From: Rhodospirillaceae bacterium UBA3470
GTDB lineage: Bacteria > Pseudomonadota > Alphaproteobacteria > Rhodospirillales > Casp-alpha2
NCBI GenBank assembly: GCA_002378125.1
Contig: DFRF01000041.1
Span: 4,369-68,368, forward strand
Length of the DNA stretch: 64,000 nucleotides
Direction of reading: 5' to 3'
The notes beneath the pieces were generated by a model that was not told the DNA's origin, ran no database searches, and saw only the letters and a list, made by a program, of their open reading frames with translations. Made by a program: the position numbers and the translations under genes. This document shows, in pieces, positions 18,262 through 26,948 of the stretch; positions within the stretch are counted from its first letter, which is position 1, and each line of letters begins with the position of its first letter.

Positions 18262-19425
18262 CTATAGGGACGCCTTGATCCGCTCGATTGCGATCAAAAT
18301 ATTCTCCGTCGAATTGGCGTAGGAGAAACGCACATAGCCCTCGCCCTGGACGCCGAAGCTGGTGCCGGCAATCAGCGCCACTCCGGCCTCGTTGAGAAGT
18401 CGATCCTGTAGCTCGCGGGCCGAGATTCCGGTTTCCGAGATGTTGGGAAAGGCATAAAAGGCGCCCGCGGGCTCGACACAGGAAAAGCCAGCGATCTGGT
18501 TCAGTTCGCGCATGATCACGCGCCGGCGCTCGTCAAATGCTGCGACCATTGCATCCACAGCATCCTGCGGACCGGTGAGCGCGGCGATGCCAGCAAACTG
18601 GACCGCCGCGTTGACGCAGGAGTGACAATTAATTGAAAACCGCGTCGCCAGTTCGATCATGCCCTTCGGCCACACCCCGTAGCCCATGCGCCAACCAGTC
18701 ATGGCGTAGGTCTTCGACCAGCCGTTGAGCAAGATCAGCCGGTCGCTCAGGCTCTCGTATTCCAGCATGCTTACGTGCTCGCGGCCGTCGTAGAGCATAC
18801 GATCGTAGATTTCATCCGACATGATCGCCACGTGCGGGTGCTCCTCCAGACCCGCCGCTAGTTTGTCCATTTCTTCGCGGGGTACATAACCGCCCGTGGG
18901 GTTGGCCGGGCTGTTGATGATCAGCAGGCGCGTGGCCGGCGTTATCAACTCGAGCACCTCGTCTGCGGAGAAGGAGAAATTGTTCATTTCATGCAGCGCC
19001 ATGGGCACGGGCTTGGCGCCGGTGAAGTTGATGACACTTTCATAGATGGGGAAGCCCGGGTTGGGGTAGATGATCTCGGTCCCGGGCTCCCCGAACATGA
19101 GAATAGCGAAGAACATCGTTACCTTGCCGCCGGGCACGATCATGATCTGGTCTGGATCGATTGTGACGCCGCGCCGCGCCATAATGTCGGCGGCTACGGC
19201 CTCGCGGCACTCGACGATGCCGTTCGCCGGCGTGTAGCCATGATGACCGTCACGAAGAGCCTTCGCGGCGGCCTCGACAATGTGGTCCGGCGTCTTAAAA
19301 TCAGGTTGGCCGATGCCGAGATTGATGATGTCCCTGCCTTCAGCAGACAACTTGTTGGCCCGGGCCAGAACCTCGAATGCTGATTCGGTGCCCAACCGAC
19401 CCATGGCGGTGACCATTTCAACCAT
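18262..19425 (-). CDS. Class I/II pyridoxal-phosphate aminotransferase
   Basis: A 387-residue fold-type I aminotransferase of the aspartate-aminotransferase (AspC/PatA-like) type. It shows INLGIGQPDFKTP, the YTPANGI segment, the N-P-T-G signature INSPANPTGG, the SDEIYDRMLYDG cofactor aspartate region and the Schiff-base lysine in GWSKTYAMTGWRMGYG. A GGAGAGAG ribosome site precedes the ATG. It is divergent from another aminotransferase gene with about 100 bases between starts. The amino acid used cannot be read from sequence. Confidence 0.9.
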   Translation of the reverse strand: MVEMVTAMGRLGTESAFEVLARANKLSAEGRDIINLGIGQPDFKTPDHIVEAAAKALRDGHHGYTPANGIVECREAVAADIMARRGVTIDPDQIMIVPGGKVTMFFAILMFGEPGTEIIYPNPGFPIYESVINFTGAKPVPMALHEMNNFSFSADEVLELITPATRLLIINSPANPTGGYVPREEMDKLAAGLEEHPHVAIMSDEIYDRMLYDGREHVSMLEYESLSDRLILLNGWSKTYAMTGWRMGYGVWPKGMIELATRFSINCHSCVNAAVQFAGIAALTGPQDAVDAMVAAFDERRRVIMRELNQIAGFSCVEPAGAFYAFPNISETGISARELQDRLLNEAGVALIAGTSFGVQGEGYVRFSYANSTENILIAIERIKASL

Positions 19426-19528
19426 CGATCTCTCTCCGTCTTTTCGTTAGGGGATGGGCACTCTATGGTAGCGGCCACGTTTGAGCAACGGGGTCGCCCC
19501 TGGAGAAGCGTGAGGGGGAGCCTGAGCT

Positions 19529-20686
19529 ATGAAACCCGTCAATTCCGTCCTGTCTAGTTACGGCGTCACCGTATTTGAGACCATGTCGCGCCTCGCCATG
19601 GAGATGGACGCCATCAACCTTGGCCAGGGCTTCCCCGACGACAACGGGCCAGAGAACCTGCGCCTCATGGCCGCCGAGGCTGTCATCAACGGGCCGAACC
19701 AATATCCCCCTATGCTGGGCATTCCGGAATTACGCCAGGCGGTGGCGGAGCATAACAAGCGCTTTTATGACCTGGACGTTGATTGGCAGACGGAAACTAT
19801 GGTCACCTGCGGTGCCACGGAAAGCCTAACTGATTGCATCTTGGCGTTGATCGAGCCCGGCGACGAGGTGGTGCTCATTGAGCCCCTTTACGACAGCTAC
19901 CTCCCCATGGTGCGTCGGGCCGGCGGGATCCCTAAGCTGGTCCGCTTAGAGCCACCAAACTGGGAACTGCCGCGTGACGCCCTGGCCGACGCTTTTTCCA
20001 GCAAAACTAAGATGATCTTGCTGAATTCGCCCCAAAACCCGGCGACCAAGGTCTACGACCGAAACGAACTTCAGTTCATTGCTGACTTGGTGATCAAGCA
20101 TGACGCCTATGCAGTTTGCGACGAGGTCTATGAACACATCGTCTTTGATGGGGACCAACACATTCCCCTGATGACGCTGCCAGGCATGCGCGATCGCTGC
20201 GTGCGCATCGGCTCAGCGGGAAAGACTTTCTCCATGACAGCCTGGAAGGTTGGCTACATGACCGCCCCGGCGAACCTTTTAGGCGCCATCGCCAAGGCGC
20301 ACCAGTTCGTCACCTTCACCACACCCACAAATCTGCAACGCGCGGTGGCCATGGGCCTGGAACAGGAAGACAGCTATTTCGCCGGTCTCTGTGCCACGCA
20401 GGAGGCGAAGCGCGACCGCATCCGCGATGCCTTGGATGAGGCGGGCTTTGAAACGCTGTATACAGCGGGCACCTATTTCCTGTCCGTCGATATCCGATCG
20501 GTTGGGTTTGAGGGCGGCGACGTGGCCTTTTGCGAACACATCATTCGCGAGGCGGGCGTTGCCGCCATCCCCTTGAGCGCCTTTTATCAAAAAAACGGTC
20601 AACCCCACTTCGCCCGCTTCTGCTTCTGCAAGCAAGACAGCATTCTGGACGAAGCGGCGGCGCGCCTGAAGAACCATTTCGCCTGA
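19529..20686 (+). CDS. Class I/II aminotransferase, methionine/kynurenine type (YbdL-like)
   Basis: A 385-residue PLP aminotransferase of the KAT/YbdL group. Recognised by INLGQGFPDDNGPENL, the NQYPPMLGIPELRQA segment, NSPQNPATKVYDR and the lysine in GSAGKTFSMTAWKVGYM. These enzymes transaminate methionine, aromatic amino acids or kynurenine. GGGGAG lies nine bases before the ATG. A ThDP-dependent enzyme starts 23 bases after its stop with its own GAGGAG site, so the two are probably one transcript; an amino acid could be transaminated and the 2-oxo acid then decarboxylated. Confidence 0.9.
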   Translation: MKPVNSVLSSYGVTVFETMSRLAMEMDAINLGQGFPDDNGPENLRLMAAEAVINGPNQYPPMLGIPELRQAVAEHNKRFYDLDVDWQTETMVTCGATESLTDCILALIEPGDEVVLIEPLYDSYLPMVRRAGGIPKLVRLEPPNWELPRDALADAFSSKTKMILLNSPQNPATKVYDRNELQFIADLVIKHDAYAVCDEVYEHIVFDGDQHIPLMTLPGMRDRCVRIGSAGKTFSMTAWKVGYMTAPANLLGAIAKAHQFVTFTTPTNLQRAVAMGLEQEDSYFAGLCATQEAKRDRIRDALDEAGFETLYTAGTYFLSVDIRSVGFEGGDVAFCEHIIREAGVAAIPLSAFYQKNGQPHFARFCFCKQDSILDEAAARLKNHFA

Positions 20687-20709
20687 CACGACAGAAGAGG
20701 AGTAACCTC

Positions 20710-22254
20710 ATGAACGGCGCCGAAAGCCTAGTCCGTACCCTAAAATTGGGTGGGATCGATGTCTGTTTCACCAATCCTGGCACGTCCGAGATGCATTTCA
20801 TGGCAGCCCTCGACCGCACAGACGCGCTACGTTGTGTGCTCGGCCTACAAGAGAACGTCGTCACCGGGATGGCCGACGGCTACGCGCGGATGGCCGATAA
20901 GCCCGCCGCGACCTTACTGCACCTGGGCCCTGGGTTGGCCAATGGCTTGTCCAACCTGCATAACGCCTCAAAGGCGGGCACCGGCATCGTCAACATCGTC
21001 GGCGACCACGCAACCTACCACCTGGAGTACAACGCGCCCCTAACCTCCGATATCGAGGGGATTGCCCGGCCCGTGTCCGACTGGGTTCGGACATCGCCCG
21101 TGTCAGAAGGCATCGCCGCAGACGGAGCGGAAGCCATCCGCCAGGCGAATACGCACCCCGGCCGTATCGCGACGCTGATCCTGCCAGGGGATACGGCCTG
21201 GAACGAGGGAGCCGAACCGGTCCCAGCGCCAAAGCCTAACGCCCCGGCCGCACCCAGCGCTGATAAGATTGAGGGAGCCGTGAAGGCGCTCTCCAGCGGC
21301 AAGCCTACGGGCATCTTCCTAAAGGGCCCGACGCTCCGCGAACCAGGCTTAACTCTAGCCGGCAAGATAGCCGCAAGGACGGGCGCGCGCCTTTACGCCC
21401 CCACGTCCAACGCCCGAATCGACCGTGGCGCGGGGCGGATCGCCGTGGAACGGGTACCCTACGTGGTCGAATTAGCGGTTGAGCGCCTATCCGACCTGGA
21501 GCACATGATCGGCATCGGCGACGCGGAACCGGTGGCCTTCTTCGCCTATCCCAACAAACCGAGCCGTATTCTGCCGGACGGCTGCAACGTGCAACACCTG
21601 GCCACGGAAGAGGAAGACGGCACGAGGGCGCTGGAAATGCTGGTCGACGCGCTGGACGCTCACAACGAAACTCCGCCCGTCGCCGAACGGCGCGAGCCGG
21701 AGCTGCCGGCAGGTGAGCTAACCCAGGACACCATTGCCGCCGCCGTTTCCAACCTTTTACCAGAGAACGCCATCGTCGTGGACGAGAGCGTCTCGTCGGG
21801 CCGTCAGCTCAATTGGCAGACGGCCGGCGCCCTACCACATAGCTGGCTTAGCATCTGCGGCGGCGCTATTGGCATAGGTTTGCCTCTGGCTGCCGGGGCC
21901 GGCATTGCCAGCCCGGACCGAAAGATCGTCGGCCTGCAGGCGGACGGTTCAGCCATGTACACTGTGCAGACGCTGTGGACTATGGCGCGTGAAAACATCG
22001 ATGCAACCATCGTCATCTATGCCAACCGGGCCTATCGCATCCTGCAGGGTGAAATGACCGCCATGGGCGTGAGGGAACCGGGCCGGGTCGCCAAGGACAT
22101 GTTCGGCCTGGACCGCCCAGACTTGGATTGGGTTTCAATTGCCAAAGGCATGGGCGTCGAAGGAGAGAAGGTAGAAGAAACGGAAAGCTTCATCGACGCC
22201 TTCCAACGCGGCCTGGCCACCGACGGTCCCTATGTGGTGGAGGCGGTGATTTAG
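20710..22254 (+). CDS. ThDP-dependent enzyme, acetolactate-synthase / 2-oxoacid-decarboxylase family
   Basis: A 514-residue thiamine-diphosphate enzyme. The N-terminal domain has CFTNPGTSEMHFMAAL and the catalytic glutamate in LGLQENVVTGMADGYA; the C-terminal cofactor domain has GGAIGIGLPLAAGAG and the metal-binding motif LQADGSAMYT...YANRAY (GDG-N type with Ala for Gly at the first position). Members are often labelled acetolactate synthase large subunit, but there is no small subunit here, and the middle domain is short, so a benzoylformate- or other 2-oxoacid decarboxylase is equally possible. The start is set at the ATG after GAGGAG; a longer frame overlaps the aminotransferase gene. Confidence 0.85.
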   Translation: MNGAESLVRTLKLGGIDVCFTNPGTSEMHFMAALDRTDALRCVLGLQENVVTGMADGYARMADKPAATLLHLGPGLANGLSNLHNASKAGTGIVNIVGDHATYHLEYNAPLTSDIEGIARPVSDWVRTSPVSEGIAADGAEAIRQANTHPGRIATLILPGDTAWNEGAEPVPAPKPNAPAAPSADKIEGAVKALSSGKPTGIFLKGPTLREPGLTLAGKIAARTGARLYAPTSNARIDRGAGRIAVERVPYVVELAVERLSDLEHMIGIGDAEPVAFFAYPNKPSRILPDGCNVQHLATEEEDGTRALEMLVDALDAHNETPPVAERREPELPAGELTQDTIAAAVSNLLPENAIVVDESVSSGRQLNWQTAGALPHSWLSICGGAIGIGLPLAAGAGIASPDRKIVGLQADGSAMYTVQTLWTMARENIDATIVIYANRAYRILQGEMTAMGVREPGRVAKDMFGLDRPDLDWVSIAKGMGVEGEKVEETESFIDAFQRGLATDGPYVVEAVI

Positions 22255-22936
22255 CGGACGAATCTTCGGCGCGTCGGAACGCCGATCGGCCACACAATCA
22301 AGGCGCGGGACCTAGACGAAGATTTCGAGTGCGCCGATGACAAGAAACACAAGCGCCAGGGCTATCGCGGCGCCGTAGATCATGATGTTGCAGACAGACT
22401 TGATGGTGAAAGGTTGGTTCAAGTTCATATGGTGCTCTTTTCGTCTCTATACATTTGCGCAGCCTTGTAGCGCCTTAACTATATCACAAAGTGACGGGCA
22501 GATCATAAACGTTGGTTCTGGCATAGGCTAGGGACAACCTTTGTTAGAACACATGGTTTTGGCTAATTCAGTCATCCCCAAACTTCACAATTGCATTCCC
22601 CGCTCGGCCTGACAGACCGTGTCCACCACAAATCCGAACCGGCACCCTAATGTGGCGTTCGCCCATCGGGTAGTTGCCGCCCCCAACGAACATGATCTCG
22701 TCCTTGCCTGCTCCCAAAAGCGCCGTCTGCACCTTTTTGCAGACCTTCGCCGTTAGGTTCGCCTTCCCGCAAATGGAACCCACGCCTTTCACGTGCTCGG
22801 TTTGCTTCGTCTTCTACGCCGCCTGAATGGCTACAACCCTCAGCGCCGCCAAGGATACGGTCACCACTTCGGTGCTGTGACCAGAAGGTTTCAATGGCGC
22901 TTGCAAAATGTCCTGCGACATCGCCCTAATACCTCC
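22255..22936. other. Intergenic stretch, mostly unassigned
   Basis: The first part holds a 38-residue minus-strand membrane protein gene, listed separately. From 22568 to 22792 a minus-strand frame of 74 residues (GTG start, ending VKFGDD) is Gly- and Lys-rich but has no convincing ribosome site or family; I do not call it. A longer frame into the HAD gene starts upstream but only the part from 22937 resembles the family. Confidence 0.4.
22312..22428 (-). CDS. Small single-helix membrane protein (38 residues)
   Basis: A short minus-strand frame encodes MNLNQPFTIKSVC followed by a hydrophobic helix, IYGAAIALALVFLVIGALEI, and stops. This is a classic one-transmembrane small protein with the N-terminus probably in the cytoplasm. 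An AAGAG-type ribosome site is six bases upstream of the ATG. It is convergent with the ThDP gene, whose stop is 57 bases away. I do not recognise a family; function unknown. Confidence 0.5.
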   Translation of the reverse strand: MNLNQPFTIKSVCNIMIYGAAIALALVFLVIGALEIFV

Positions 22937-23638
22937 ATGGAAGCGACACCTGACAATCCGCTGACCAGGGGCAGCACGCGACCGTTGCGGGAAACGGAAA
23001 CCTGGGTCTTCGACTTGGACAACACCCTCTATCCAGAGACATGCCGCCTGTTCGACCAAGTCGATAAGAACATCACCCGGTTCATCATGCAGTTCTTAAG
23101 CCTGGAATGGGACGAGGCCTACGGCCTGCAGAAAGGCTATTTCCGTCAATACGGGACCACCATGAACGGCCTGATGAACTTGCACGGTGCAGACCCGCAT
23201 GAATTCCTGGAATTCGTTCATGACATCGACCTCTCTCCCGTCGATAAAAATCCGCGCCTGGATACGGTGCTAGCTAAACTGCCAGGCCGCAAGATAATCT
23301 TCACCAATGGCTCAGTGGCCCATGCCGAAGGGGTCATGGGGGCGCTGGGTGTGGCCCATCATTTTGAAGCTATTTTCGACATCGTCGCATCAGACTACCG
23401 CCCAAAACCCAACCGAAACGCCTATGACAAGTTCGTTGCCGATCACAACGTTGACCCGAACCGCGCCGTTATGGTCGAGGACATGGCTCGGAACCTTGCC
23501 CCAGCCCATGAGATGGGCATGACTTGCGTGTGGATAACGTCAGACAATGATTGGGCCAAAGCCGGCCACGACGGCGATCACGTGCATTACGTTGTCGACG
23601 ATCTGACAAAATGGTTGGAGACCTTAGCCGAGCCTTGA
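22937..23638 (+). CDS. HAD-family pyrimidine 5'-nucleotidase-like phosphatase
   Basis: A 233-residue haloacid-dehalogenase superfamily hydrolase of the SDT1/pyrimidine 5'-nucleotidase type. HAD motif I is VFDLDNTLYPE, with both aspartates; motif II is IIFTNGS; the lysine of motif III is in YRPKPNRNAYDKF; motif IV is MVEDMARNLAPA. It likely dephosphorylates nucleoside monophosphates or similar small phosphates in the cytoplasm. The start at 22937 is chosen because the sequence before it has no family resemblance; a longer frame is open from 22793. Confidence 0.88.
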   Translation: MEATPDNPLTRGSTRPLRETETWVFDLDNTLYPETCRLFDQVDKNITRFIMQFLSLEWDEAYGLQKGYFRQYGTTMNGLMNLHGADPHEFLEFVHDIDLSPVDKNPRLDTVLAKLPGRKIIFTNGSVAHAEGVMGALGVAHHFEAIFDIVASDYRPKPNRNAYDKFVADHNVDPNRAVMVEDMARNLAPAHEMGMTCVWITSDNDWAKAGHDGDHVHYVVDDLTKWLETLAEP

Positions 23639-23846
23639 TGCATGTCAATCCAGTGGCCGCGACGTGACGTTGGGTCTGGCCGTCACGCCCATGTTCGGAG
23701 GCCGCGCCGTCGAAGCCGGCGAAGAATGGGCATTGTCCGGCCCCGCACTGGTGGGGATAATCGCCGCGGCCCGGGTCGCGGCAAGTTTGCGAATAAATGG
23801 ATGCAACAACCGAATTGTCCATTTTGATCCAATAAGGAATTACCAC

Positions 23847-25001
23847 ATGACATCTTTCACGTTTCAAACAACGCGCTCGGTGATCGTCGAGCCCGGAAGC
23901 TCTGGACAATTAGGCGCCCTGATGGCGGGCCTGGGCTGCACCAACGTGCTGCTTGTTACCGACAGCGGGATCATGGGCCTAGGCCTAGCAACGGCCGCCA
24001 TTGACGGTTTCTCTGACGCCGGCGTGAACCTCAGCATCTTCGCTGATGTCGTCGCCGACCCACCCGAAGAAGTCATTTTGAGTGCGGTATCGGACGCCAA
24101 GGCGAAAAACGTCGACGGCGTCGTCGGCCTGGGCGGCGGCAGCTCTATGGACGTGGCCAAATTGCTGTCCTTCTTGCTGGGAAGCAACCAAGCACTCTCT
24201 GATATCTATGGGGTCGGCATGTGCCAAGGCGAACGTTTGCCTCTGGCCCTGGCGCCAACGACGGCGGGTACGGGCTCGGAGGTAACACCTATCTCCATCG
24301 TAACCACAGGAGCGAGTGAAAAAAAGGGCGTCGTTTCACCCCAACTGCTTCCCGATTGGGCCGTGCTGGACGCCGATTTAACCCTCGACCTTCCCAAACA
24401 CATCACGGCAGCAACCGGTATAGACGCCATGGTTCACGCCATCGAAGCCTATACCTCTAAGGTCAAAAAGAATCCCATGTCCGATTGTTTGGCGAAAGAA
24501 GCTCTTCGCCTACTTGGCACAAACATCCGCACCGTCTGTGAGAACAAGGATGCCCGACAGGCGCGTAGCGACATGCTGCTGGGTTCCATGCTCGCGGGTA
24601 TGGCCTTCTCCAACGCGCCCGTGGCCGCCGTACATGCGCTCGCCTATCCCCTGGGCGGACATTTTCATGTGCCTCACGGACTTTCAAACTCCTTGGTGCT
24701 GCCCCACGTCATGCGCTTCAACATTCCGGCGACGAGAGACGCCTATGCAGAACTGGCGTCTATCGTGTTTCCCGATGTTGAACAGGGTTCGGCGGAAATA
24801 ATGGCCGTAGAAATGACGCGGCGCCTGGCCCAGCTGGCCGATGACTTGGGCTTGGAGACCCGGCTTCGCGACGTGGGCGTATCACAAAACCAGATCCCCA
24901 TGCTCGCAGAAGACGCCATGAAACAAACACGGCTCTTGGTCAACAATCCACGCGAGATGACCTACGACGCGGCCCTCGAAATCTATCAACAAGCTCATTG
25001 A
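23847..25001 (+). CDS. Iron-containing alcohol dehydrogenase (group III)
   Basis: A 384-residue NAD(P)-dependent Fe-ADH that interconverts an alcohol and an aldehyde. The nucleotide-binding segment is GLGGGSSMDVAKL (95-107) and APTTAGTGSEVTPIS; predicted metal ligands are Asp193, His197, His263 and His277 (GIDAMVHAIEAYTS, VHALAYPLGGHFHVPHG). An AAGGAA ribosome site precedes the ATG at 23847; the longer frame upstream lacks one. S-formylglutathione hydrolase follows 39 bases later, so the pair may handle aldehyde detoxification, although formaldehyde oxidation normally uses a zinc class III ADH. Confidence 0.93.
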   Translation: MTSFTFQTTRSVIVEPGSSGQLGALMAGLGCTNVLLVTDSGIMGLGLATAAIDGFSDAGVNLSIFADVVADPPEEVILSAVSDAKAKNVDGVVGLGGGSSMDVAKLLSFLLGSNQALSDIYGVGMCQGERLPLALAPTTAGTGSEVTPISIVTTGASEKKGVVSPQLLPDWAVLDADLTLDLPKHITAATGIDAMVHAIEAYTSKVKKNPMSDCLAKEALRLLGTNIRTVCENKDARQARSDMLLGSMLAGMAFSNAPVAAVHALAYPLGGHFHVPHGLSNSLVLPHVMRFNIPATRDAYAELASIVFPDVEQGSAEIMAVEMTRRLAQLADDLGLETRLRDVGVSQNQIPMLAEDAMKQTRLLVNNPREMTYDAALEIYQQAH

Positions 25002-25040
25002 ACTGGGCAAGCGACAACTCTTGGATAAGGAACCCTCGAC

Positions 25041-25880
25041 GTGCAAATGAAATCAGAGTGGAATAGCTTTGGTGGGCGCCAGGCCGTATATGTGCACAAC
25101 AGCACTGAACTGGGCAGCACCGCGGAAGTCGCCGTCTTCACACCACCTCAGGCAGATGCGGGACGTGTTCCAGTCCTGACTTACCTGTCTGGCCTCACCT
25201 GCACGTGGGAGAATGTCACGACAAAAGCTGGATTTCAGGCGTGGGCGGCTGAAGCGGGCGTGATTGTAGTCTGCCCCGACACCAGTCCGCGGGGCGACAA
25301 TGTGCCGGATGCGTCGGATGAATACGACTTCGGGCAGGGCGCGGGGTTCTATGTCAACGCAACGCGTGAGCCCTGGGCGAAAAACTATCGCATGTACGCC
25401 TACGTGGTGGAGGAATTGCCGGGCCTGATCGCTAATACTGTCAATGGCGCGGATATGCAACGGCAGGGTATTTTTGGCCATTCCATGGGCGGGCATGGGG
25501 CGCTAACCATCGCTCTCAAGAACCCGGGGACCTATCGGTCCGTTTCCGCCTTCGCCCCCATCGTCGCGCCGACCCAAGTGCCCTGGGGCGAGAAGGCGCT
25601 TGGCCGCTACCTAGGCGACGACAAAAGCGATTGGATGGAATACGACGCTGTCGCCCTTGTGCAGAGCCGGGGCTGGCACGACGAGATACTGATCGATCAG
25701 GGCGAAGCAGACGAATTTCTTTTGGAACAGCTCAGACCGGAGCTCTTTCAGACGGCCTGCGCCGACGCGGGCGTGGATCTCCAATTGCGAATGCAGCCCG
25801 GCTACGACCATTCTTACTACTTCATTTCGAGCTTCATGCGCGATCATATAGCGTGGCATGCGGCACAACTGACGGGCTAA
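25041..25880 (+). CDS. fghA: S-formylglutathione hydrolase
   Basis: Hydrolyses S-formylglutathione to formate and glutathione, the second step of glutathione-dependent formaldehyde oxidation. The 279-residue esterase-D-type protein has YLSGLTCTWENVTTKAG, the nucleophile elbow GHSMGGHGAL (Ser148), Asp in DQGEADEFL and His in PGYDHSYYF. AAGGAA is eight bases before the GTG at 25041; an ATG two codons later is possible. It follows the iron ADH on the same strand. No class III ADH or Gfa is in the window. Confidence 0.93.
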   Translation: MQMKSEWNSFGGRQAVYVHNSTELGSTAEVAVFTPPQADAGRVPVLTYLSGLTCTWENVTTKAGFQAWAAEAGVIVVCPDTSPRGDNVPDASDEYDFGQGAGFYVNATREPWAKNYRMYAYVVEELPGLIANTVNGADMQRQGIFGHSMGGHGALTIALKNPGTYRSVSAFAPIVAPTQVPWGEKALGRYLGDDKSDWMEYDAVALVQSRGWHDEILIDQGEADEFLLEQLRPELFQTACADAGVDLQLRMQPGYDHSYYFISSFMRDHIAWHAAQLTG

Positions 25881-25992
25881 TCTGCCGCGCCGATTCGTGC
25901 CAGCCCGTCCTGACCGCCATTAATCACAGACCCCGACCTTAAACCTAGATGGTTTTCCCACCGTCATTCTGCGTTGTGACTCAGGGTTGTAA

Positions 25993-26002
25993 TGTTATAA
26001 CA
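25993..26002 (+). promoter_or_regulatory. Putative Zur box upstream of the DUF1826 gene
   Basis: The perfect palindrome TGTTATAACA, set in GTAATGTTATAACAAAATG, matches the core of Zur operators described in alphaproteobacteria. It lies about 58 bases before the start of a gene family known to be zinc-regulated. The outer arms are only partly symmetric. Confidence 0.6.
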
Positions 26003-26060
26003 AAATGTAATATCTTGAGCTCTCCATTCAGCCGTCACATTAAGTTTGTAAAGCCGTCCC

Positions 26061-26789
26061 ATGCTTGCTCAAAAAGCCGAAGTCATCCCACCCGCTTATG
26101 GGAGCACCGCCTCCAGGGGAACCGGCATTCGAACATGTGGGTCCATTAGTGGCCTTGCAGCAATAGGGGCGCCGTCTACCGAGCTTGTAATCTGGAAACG
26201 CGCGCTGCCGTCCCAGTTGCGGGACTGGTTAAACCAGATTCCGGTACCGGTGTTGCCCGATCTTCGGCTTCTCATCAAGCCCGACGAGCTCCGGCCCGCC
26301 CTTGAACCGCTCCTGGACCAGTGTGGCATGCAGGCCGGCGATATGCGCGAACTTCTGATCACCGACATTGCCAAGCTCATCCAGGTCTTTTCCCGCATCA
26401 CGGCAAAGGCGCGCGTCGATGTCCGGCTGGAGCGCGTCGACGATGATGCCTGCTGGAAATTTCATCGCGACAGCGTCGATGCCCGACTGCTCACCACTTA
26501 TCGCGGCCCAACAACGGAGTGGGTGCAACCGGAGCACGGCGAACGTGCCATTCTTGAACAACAGAGTTTCACAGGTCCCCTCGAGCATTTAGGTGCCCAT
26601 GACGTGGCCCTCTTCAAGGGGACCAAGGCCGACACGGGTAGGGGAATCGTCCATCGCTCGCCGCCAATCGTCGGCACTGGTTATACGCGCCTTCTGCTCT
26701 GCCTCAACAAACCGACCGTGGCCTCACCGGATCCATGGGCCGCGGGCCCAGGCCACTATTCCCACGCGGGCGTTCAACGGGGCTGGTAA
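26061..26789 (+). CDS. DUF1826 family protein, probably zinc-regulated
   Basis: A 242-residue protein of DUF1826. The family signature is seen in CWKFHRDSVDARLLTTYRGP followed by TEW, plus the C-terminal IVHRSPP and RLLLCLNKP. The biochemical role is not established; in several bacteria the family occurs with Zur-controlled, COG0523-type zinc genes and is thought to help survival under zinc limitation. Here it has no zinc-gene neighbours but a Zur-like palindrome is just upstream. The ribosome site at the ATG is weak, and the first 30 residues are less conserved-looking, so a later start is possible. Confidence 0.78.
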   Translation: MLAQKAEVIPPAYGSTASRGTGIRTCGSISGLAAIGAPSTELVIWKRALPSQLRDWLNQIPVPVLPDLRLLIKPDELRPALEPLLDQCGMQAGDMRELLITDIAKLIQVFSRITAKARVDVRLERVDDDACWKFHRDSVDARLLTTYRGPTTEWVQPEHGERAILEQQSFTGPLEHLGAHDVALFKGTKADTGRGIVHRSPPIVGTGYTRLLLCLNKPTVASPDPWAAGPGHYSHAGVQRGW

Positions 26790-26948
26790 GAGCCCGCCAT
26801 AATATGAGAATTACGGGAAGCACGACTGGTGCGGCAATGATCCGGGCGGTTTAAGTCGGACACTGGTTGAAACTGGACAATCTGATGATATAACGTCACG
26901 TATAAGGAAAATTCTTTACCGACACTGCCATTTTGGGAGACCCAGCCC

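Noticed and set aside
20530..20709. Longer N-terminus for the ThDP enzyme
   Set aside because: The extra 60 codons overlap the end of the aminotransferase gene; the ATG at 20710 has GAGGAG and gives the family start.
22568..22792. Minus-strand 74-codon frame, Gly/Lys-rich
   Set aside because: GTG start without a good ribosome site and no family; could be real but support is too thin.
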